Positions 58,186 to 64,000 of a DNA stretch of 64,000 bases are shown here, in pieces (position 1 is the stretch's first letter; each line of letters starts with the position of its first letter). This DNA comes from Paguma larvata (lineage: Eukaryota > Chordata > Mammalia > Carnivora > Viverridae). The notes below the pieces were generated by a model. The model worked only from the letters and a program-made list of their open reading frames with translations. It had not been told where the DNA came from and did no database searches. The stretch lies in contig CM057826.1 in the NCBI GenBank assembly GCA_030068075.1, forward strand, positions 116,584,746-116,648,745. The letters are read 5' to 3'. The position numbers were made by a program, and so were the translations under genes.

Positions 58186-60607
58186 CTGTATATTTTGTGC
58201 TTCGTCCTTACATTCATGAAAATCTACGGACGTTAATAAGGGATCTTTTTTCTCACAGCTCTCCAGACTGATGAGCATGTCCGCATAGTTGGGCTGGGGG
58301 AAGATCACGTGACTCTCGCGGGAGTCTGCGGTTAGGGAGACCTCGTGGGAATAAGTCTGCAGAAAAGCGCGCACCCCGTCCACGCCCACAAAGCTCGAGG
58401 CCGGCACGCTAGCCAATCCAACCTCCGCAGCCTGGAGCAGACGCGACGCGTGCCAGCGCCTCAGCCTGAGCGCCAGCAGCACAATCACAAAGGCGAGGAA
58501 GACGCAGGAGACCGCGGCCACCGCCACCTACCAGGTATAGCGTGAGGTCTGAATCATCTGGGTCAGCTGGGGGCTTGAGACTGCCCAGATCGGCCAGGAC
58601 ATCTGGGATGCTGTCAGCCACGGCCACCGTGAGCGTGACGGTGGCCGAGAGTGGGGGTTGGCCGTGGTCCTGCACCGCCACCACCAGGCTCTGCTTGAGC
58701 GCATCTCTGTCCTGCAGGGCCCGCGCTGTGCGCACCTCGCCTGTGTGCAGCCCCACCGCGAAGAGCCCTGGTTCACTGGCTTTGAGCAGGCGGTAGGACA
58801 GCCAGGCGTTCTGGCCAGAATCTCTGTCCACTGCCACCACCTTGGTCACCAGGTAGCCGGGCTCTGCGGATCGGGGCGCCAGCTCCACGCCTGTGGAACC
58901 GTCGGTGGGGAGGGTGGGGTACAGGATCTCTGGTGTGTTGTCATTCTGGTCAAGAATGAATATACTCAAGGACACATTGCTGCTAAGCGGTGGGTCCCCG
59001 CTGTCCTGCGCAGTCACTCTCAGTTGCAGGTCACGGAACTGCTCATAGTCGAAGGAATGCAACGCATACAGGACGCCCGTGTCAGAGTTGATGGACACAT
59101 AGGAGGACAGCGGTGCCCCCTGGAGCGTGTCTTCAGACAGGGAGTAAGTGACTTGGGCATTCTCGTGGCTGTCCGGATCATGTGCAGTCACAGAGAAGAT
59201 AGAGGCCCCTCTGGGGTTGTTTTCAGGGATGTAGACAGAATAGGAGGAGTGGGGGAAGGCAGGTGGGTTGTCGTTGGTATCTGCCACATTCACTAAGATG
59301 TGGGTTTCCATGGACAAGGGTGGGGTTCCACCATCTGTGGCTTTCAGTGTGATATTATACACAGAGAGTTTTTCCCGGTCCAGGTTTTTCGCTGTCACCA
59401 ACCTATAATAATTGTCTATTGATCTTTCTAATTTAAAAGGCAGATTTTCTGAAATAGTGCAGGTCACCTCACCATTCTTCCCAGAATCTCGATCTTGAAG
59501 GTAGAAAAGAGCAATTACTGTTCCAGGAGGAGTGTCTTCAGGGACTGAGTTGCTTACAGATGTTAGGGTCACTTCTGGGGCATTGTCATTCACATCTAAA
59601 ATTGTGATAATTACTTTAGCCCTCGTCATACTGCCAGGACCGTCCTGAGCCTGAACTTCCATTTCATAGTAGCTGGACTCTTCATAATCTAGGCCTTCTA
59701 AAGTTGATAATTCTCCTGTATGAGAGTTCAGTTGGAATATCTGTAGAATTTTTTGAGTTATTTTCTGGAAAGAATATGTCACTTCCCCATTGACTCCCTC
59801 ATCCAGGTCAACAGCGTGTACCGTGAGCAATCTTGTGCCCACTGGCACGTTCTCAGGGACAGTTACTTGGTACTGAGGCAAAGAGAAGACCGGCGCGTGA
59901 TCATTCACATCTACCACTGTTACTTGGATGCGGGCGGTTTCGGATCTGGGTGGGTCGCCACCATCAGAGGCTGTAAGGAGTAGGTGGTGAACAGCCTCTT
60001 CCTCTCGATCCAGCATGCTTTCCAGCACTAATTCTGGATATTTAGCTCCATCATCTCCAGTCTGCACAACCAGGGAGAAGTGATGATTGGGACTGAGCTG
60101 GTAGCTCTGGAGGGAGTTCGTGCCCACATCTGGATCCCTGGCCTCATTTAAGGGAAACCGCACCCCAGGAGCTGTGTTCTCCGTTATTTTTACAGTCATT
60201 TCTTCCCTCAAGAATCTAGGAGCGTTGTCATTAACATCTATTATTTCCACTTCTATAGGGTAAAGATTCATTTTATCCATCAGGATGTTAAAGTTCAGCA
60301 GGCACCGTGCACTCTGAGCGCAGAGCTCCTCCCGATCTATTCTGCCCGCAGTGACCAAGCTGCCGCTTCGCGGATTCAGAGCAAAGAGCTGCGTCCTACC
60401 TCTGGAGACGATGCGGATTCCGTGCTCTGCCAGTTCCCGGGGCTCCAGGCCCAGATCCTTAGCGATATTACCCACAAAAGACCCTGTGTCTGTCTCCTCC
60501 GGCAAAGAGTAGAAAATATGTCCTGCCCAAGCTTCCCTCCGGATCCCCAGGAGGATGGAGAGCAGGATGAATCCTCTGTAGTCTCGACCCCTCTGCGGAG
60601 CCGCCAT
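58186..60607 (-). CDS. PCDHGA7: Protocadherin gamma-A7 variable exon, one-base frameshift in the TM helix
   Basis: Single large exon for a neuronal cell-adhesion protein of the clustered protocadherins. EC1-EC4 bind trans partners homophilically and EC5-EC6 support cis dimers at the neuronal surface (family knowledge). The start is taken at the ATG ending at 60607 (MAAPQRG), as in other gamma-A genes; an in-frame ATG lies 27 bases upstream. A signal peptide is followed by six EC repeats with DxNDNxP linkers and DRE motifs, a TM helix and a tail with FPQPNYAD and [20 protein letters not shown]. The exon ends CAG before donor GTGAGT (58180-58185). The exon is 2422 nt, one base too long. An extra T at about 58529 (CCACCTACC against CCACCACC in paralogues) shifts the frame near codon 693, at the start of the TM helix, with a stop near 58409. 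This is either an assembly error or a real lesion. Numbering comes from order and from the [13 protein letters not shown] leader and tail. Confidence 0.9.
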
Positions 60608-60837
60608 TGTTGTCCTGCCGATCTTGTTAGACACTGGGCTATCTCCTCTTGTGCTTCTGGATGCCAGTGTGTCAGCGTGGAGTCCTTAGTATTCATAAAA
60701 GAAGCCCAGAATTTAGTGTAATGGAGACCTGTGTTTGATGCAGCTTGGAGGAGAATTTGTCTCAATCTGGTGTTTCTTTGCACTGGAAAAGCTCGGTGGC
60801 TCTGGCAGATCTTATTGCACCATTCTCCCCGTGGCTG

Positions 60838-60860
60838 GTGAACAGCGGCGCTCAGAGTCC
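60838..60860 (-). promoter_or_regulatory. Conserved sequence element (CSE) of the PCDHGA7 promoter
   Basis: The plus strand reads GTGAACAGCGGCGCTCAG, about 235 bp upstream of the A7 start. This is the protocadherin CSE, whose gene-sense core contains CGCCGCTG. In the family it recruits CTCF and drives stochastic promoter choice. The copy is intact. Confidence 0.88.
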
Positions 60861-61952
60861 TTACTAAGTTACTGCACCATATTGAAGCAAAATAACTGAT
60901 TTTTCAGAAAGTTGTTTTATCCTTCAAAATTCTTCCATTTTATTTCTTTGATCTATATATCTGATGTAATTTTAAAACATTCCAGTTAAATGAAATAATG
61001 CAACAATGCTTATGATGGGTGCTTATTAATTCCAGATAATTAAAATTTTTTTTTTATGTTTTGCAGTGCAACTTTGAAACCATGTTGGGTACCACCTCAG
61101 AGTTCATTGAACATGGAGTAAAAGCAGCGTTTGCAGGTTAAAAAAGTACGATTTATTTTGAAAAGGTGTATGTATGTATACATAAGAAAGATGTTATGTA
61201 GAAACTCTTTTCATCAGAGTATAAAAAATTTAAGTTAATTCATTAATATCGAACACATACTATGTGCTAGACACCACCACGTAAGACTCAGAGAGTCAAA
61301 ATTTTCTTTAAAGTACAGAGAGGTCATTTAATAAAGCTTTTGATTGGAAAGAACTTTAGAGATGATTTAGTCCAATACCTTCATTTTAATGATTTTAGAA
61401 ATTTCTGAGAGGAAATTACCTTGTCCTTGACTATGTAATAGTATACCCAACGTTGGAATACAAATATCCTCACTCCAGTGTTTTGAGAAGGAAAAAAAGA
61501 CCATTTTCCTTGGCTGATGCTTTATGCTCAAGAAGTGCCATTAGAGATGAGGCGAGAACCCAAGCAGTAACAGTCAACTATAGAAGAAACTCATTTTGTA
61601 CCGAAAGCAGGAATTTGCAGAGGTTCTACTAGCTGTGGAGTATTAAGAAAGTGGGTGTTGACTGCTTCTTTTCATTATACAATTCAAATAATCTTCCGAC
61701 CCTGAATGATTATTCTACAATAATTGAAAAAAGATGGGCCTCCAGATAGCCTTTGAGCATACATACAGAACTGTCCTGAGAAGATCCTTATAAGTACCAA
61801 TTTTTCCACTCATGTTAATTCAGTAAAACTGAATTGTTGATGGATCAGTTCTTCTCAGCTGATATAAATAAAGTTCCTTCCACAGAGTTGCAAGAGAAAA
61901 GAGAGTTACCTGTCCTGAAATGAAGACCTGGCAAGAAATAACCCTACTTCAT

Positions 61953-62062
61953 GGGGCGCCTGGCTGACTCAGTTGCAAGAGCGTGCAAGTCTTGATTTTG
62001 AGGTTATGAGTTCAGGCCCCATGTTAGGTGTAGAGATTACTTATGTAAATAAACTTTAAAAA
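61953..62062 (+). repeat. Short tRNA-type SINE
   Basis: Head GGGGCGCCTGGCTGACTCAG, then GTGTAGAGATTACTTATGTA and an A-rich tail. It lacks the CT-rich middle. Confidence 0.83.
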
Positions 62063-63348
62063 AAGAAATAATCTTGCCTTGTAAATTATTTTAAGCCATA
62101 TGGAGTAGATAGGAACACCATGAGGAGAAATCAAAAGTAGCACTGAAAATCCTTAGCTTAGTTGCTGGAGATTTCCTATGTAATCTATTTCTGCTCTCTG
62201 ATGGCACCGATCCAAAATATAGCCAATACTTTGAATGAAATGCTGTTTTAATCTATCAAAATAATTCATAGCAATCTTTGTTTTCATTTTGTTCAAAGGA
62301 GCCAATATGAGTATTACAGATGAATTCCATAATAGGAGTTAAACACTATTTGTTTGGTAGTAATTTTGAACTTCTTGATGTAAGCAAAGTCATTAAAAAT
62401 CATGAGTACTTGCAGACATTTTCAAACAAAGCTTTTGTGTCTGAATATTATGGCTGCCAATGTTGTGATCTTTTTTCTGCCTAACACTTCAAAAATCATA
62501 GTGTCATCTCACATTTGCTTCTTATTCTACTATTTTTAAAAAGTCTAGTTAACTTATTACTTTTGGATACCTTCTTTGGAACTAAATAAGTAAGATCTAG
62601 ATAAATAAGGTTATGAACATACTCTGAACATTAAGTATACTTTAGGGAGTAATTGGCTTTATATCCTAGTAATCAATTTTTCTAAGTTATTATACAACAT
62701 AAATTTAAATATTAAAGATCTCTACTAGACCACTTAGATATGTTAAATATAACATAAGCTTAGTATATAAAATTGAAATAAGTTTACAGTTTTAAAGGAA
62801 GTATGTTACTATTGATTGAGTTATTAGGAAAACCCAACCTTCATTTGTTTACTTGCATAAAAAATTCTATGGAAAGTCTAATTGACTTCCCAGGCATTGA
62901 GTTATTCATCTTCTCTCCCTTCTTTAAGGAACTTTTTTCTACTGAGAAAACATTTGTTTGGAATTCTGTTTAGGTTTTCATTCCCAGGCAAACACGTAGG
63001 TATTTTCTTTTTCTCTCTGAGATTTTACTTCTTCCCATTGACAACTGTCACCTCAGCAGAAGTTTGGTCAGATGGGTGGTTTTCAAAGATGATAAAAGCT
63101 AGTCCAATAATTTGGCAGGTTTTCTTCCTGATGCTTCAAAATTCAGTACTCAGAATTTCACACTATCTTAGTAATAATGATCCGTATGGTATGTAGGTCT
63201 GAGAACCTCAGGCAGAATTTAGCAAATTCCATGACTGTTAAGGTTTAACACTTGGTTAGTCCACATGAATGAATGATATTATTGAGAGTAGAATGTGATA
63301 GTTTTTCTCAATATTTTATTTATTTAAATGAAATGATCATAGGTAATC

Positions 63349-63432
63349 CAGGTAAGAGAATGAAATAAACCATCGTACTATCCCATTAGTGAGTGAACAG
63401 GTAAGAGAATAAAATAAACCAGCCTACTGTCC
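63349..63432. repeat. Two-copy local tandem repeat
   Basis: A 35-bp unit beginning CAGGTAAGAGAAT is present at 63349-63383 and 63398-63432 (period 49) with about four differences. Confidence 0.75.
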
Positions 63433-63890
63433 ATAAACCCCAGTTATCAAGCTTTGCTTATAACAATGGAGGTTTAAGATGTAATTTATTTCTGTTTATT
63501 TTTTCAAGATGTAGTTTAAATCACCCAGAATTGGTGCTGTAAAAAATAACATGTATACTCTCAGATCATATCAAACAAATCTTAATACTTGTATGAGATA
63601 ACCTGACTCCCATGACCAATATCCAAGATTCAAGTTCTTTAAAATTATTTACTATTAAATTCCGAGTAAAACCATCAAAGAATTATATCACAAATGTCCA
63701 AAAAATTCAAATTTGAAAATGTATGTATGTCTGGAATCTCTTAGTTAGTCATATACATTTGGAATCATGAAATAAATCATTCTAAAATAATCTCTGAGAT
63801 GTAAGTACCACAATATTGATTTAGGGAAACATAGAATACCTTTAGCATCTAATTTAAAGGGATCAATTCAATATTCTCTTTAAGACGATT

Positions 63891-64000
63891 GGGGCACCTG
63901 AGTGTCTCAGTCGGCTAAGCATCCGACTTCAGCTCAGGTTGTGATTTCAGTTAGGGGGCTTGAGGCCATAGTATCTGAGCGCTCATAGCTCAGAGCCTGG
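63891..64000 (+). repeat. CAN-SINE cut by window edge
   Basis: Head GGGGCACCTGAGTGTCTCAG; the body runs to the end of the window. Confidence 0.87.

Larger units (their letters stand above)
60861..64000. other. Intergenic DNA upstream of A7
   Basis: AT-rich with two SINEs, a small tandem repeat and a possible MIR-like stretch near 61230-61450. No next gamma exon begins before the window ends. Confidence 0.6.

Noticed and set aside
61000..63890. Search for a further gamma exon upstream of A7
   Set aside because: No EC linker motif, GC-rich block or conserved promoter element was found, and the open frame at 62882-63196 has no cadherin features.

Overview
The window is mammalian nuclear DNA, most likely from a felid or another feliform carnivore. 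The interspersed repeats are dominated by tRNA-Lys-derived CAN-SINEs of the carnivore type (head GGGGCGCCTGGGTGGCTCAG, CT-rich middle, A-rich tail with AATAAA). All protein-coding content is one locus on the minus strand: the middle and 3' part of the variable-exon array of the clustered gamma protocadherins (PCDHG). Each variable exon is a single unit of about 2.4 kb coding for a signal peptide, six cadherin ectodomain repeats (EC1-EC6), a transmembrane helix and a short variable cytoplasmic segment. Each ends at a phase-0 splice donor. The three shared constant exons, which would complete every protein, lie beyond the low-coordinate end of the window.

In transcription order (high to low coordinates) the exons are A7, B4, A8, B5, A9, B6, A10, B7, A11, B8 and A12, followed by a strongly decayed gamma-B relic at about 3955-5400 that I read as the counterpart of PCDHGB9P. 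A and B types alternate strictly with a period of about 8.5-11 kb, so the locus is six tandem A+B units. About 190-260 bp upstream of every start codon is the protocadherin conserved sequence element (core AACAGCGGCGC on the plus strand, GCGCCGCTGTT in gene sense), the promoter element used in single-promoter choice in neurons.

States differ sharply between subfamilies. All five gamma-B exons (B4-B8) are fully open, including B8, which is a pseudogene in human. Of the six gamma-A exons only A10 is open. A7, A8 and A11 each carry exactly one extra base (exon length 1 mod 3), which could be real or an assembly error. A9 is dead, with two SINE insertions, several indels and a decayed promoter element. 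A12 is dead, with a deletion that joins EC1 to EC4 and further frameshifts. Long, nearly identical tracts between paralogues (B4/B5 promoter to EC1, B6/B7 5' ends, A8/A9 EC2-EC3, a B4/B7 patch, and EC5-TM of all B genes) point to frequent gene conversion.

The intergenic DNA is AT-rich and holds CAN-SINEs (many with visible target-site duplications, some nested), three L1 fragments, an L2 fragment, a probable MaLR LTR end and microsatellites. One short stray copy of a gamma-B EC3 segment sits just upstream of the B6 promoter. I saw no RNA gene, CRISPR, prokaryotic or otherwise unknown system. Gene numbers rest on order plus remembered features of the human and mouse genes, not on a database search.
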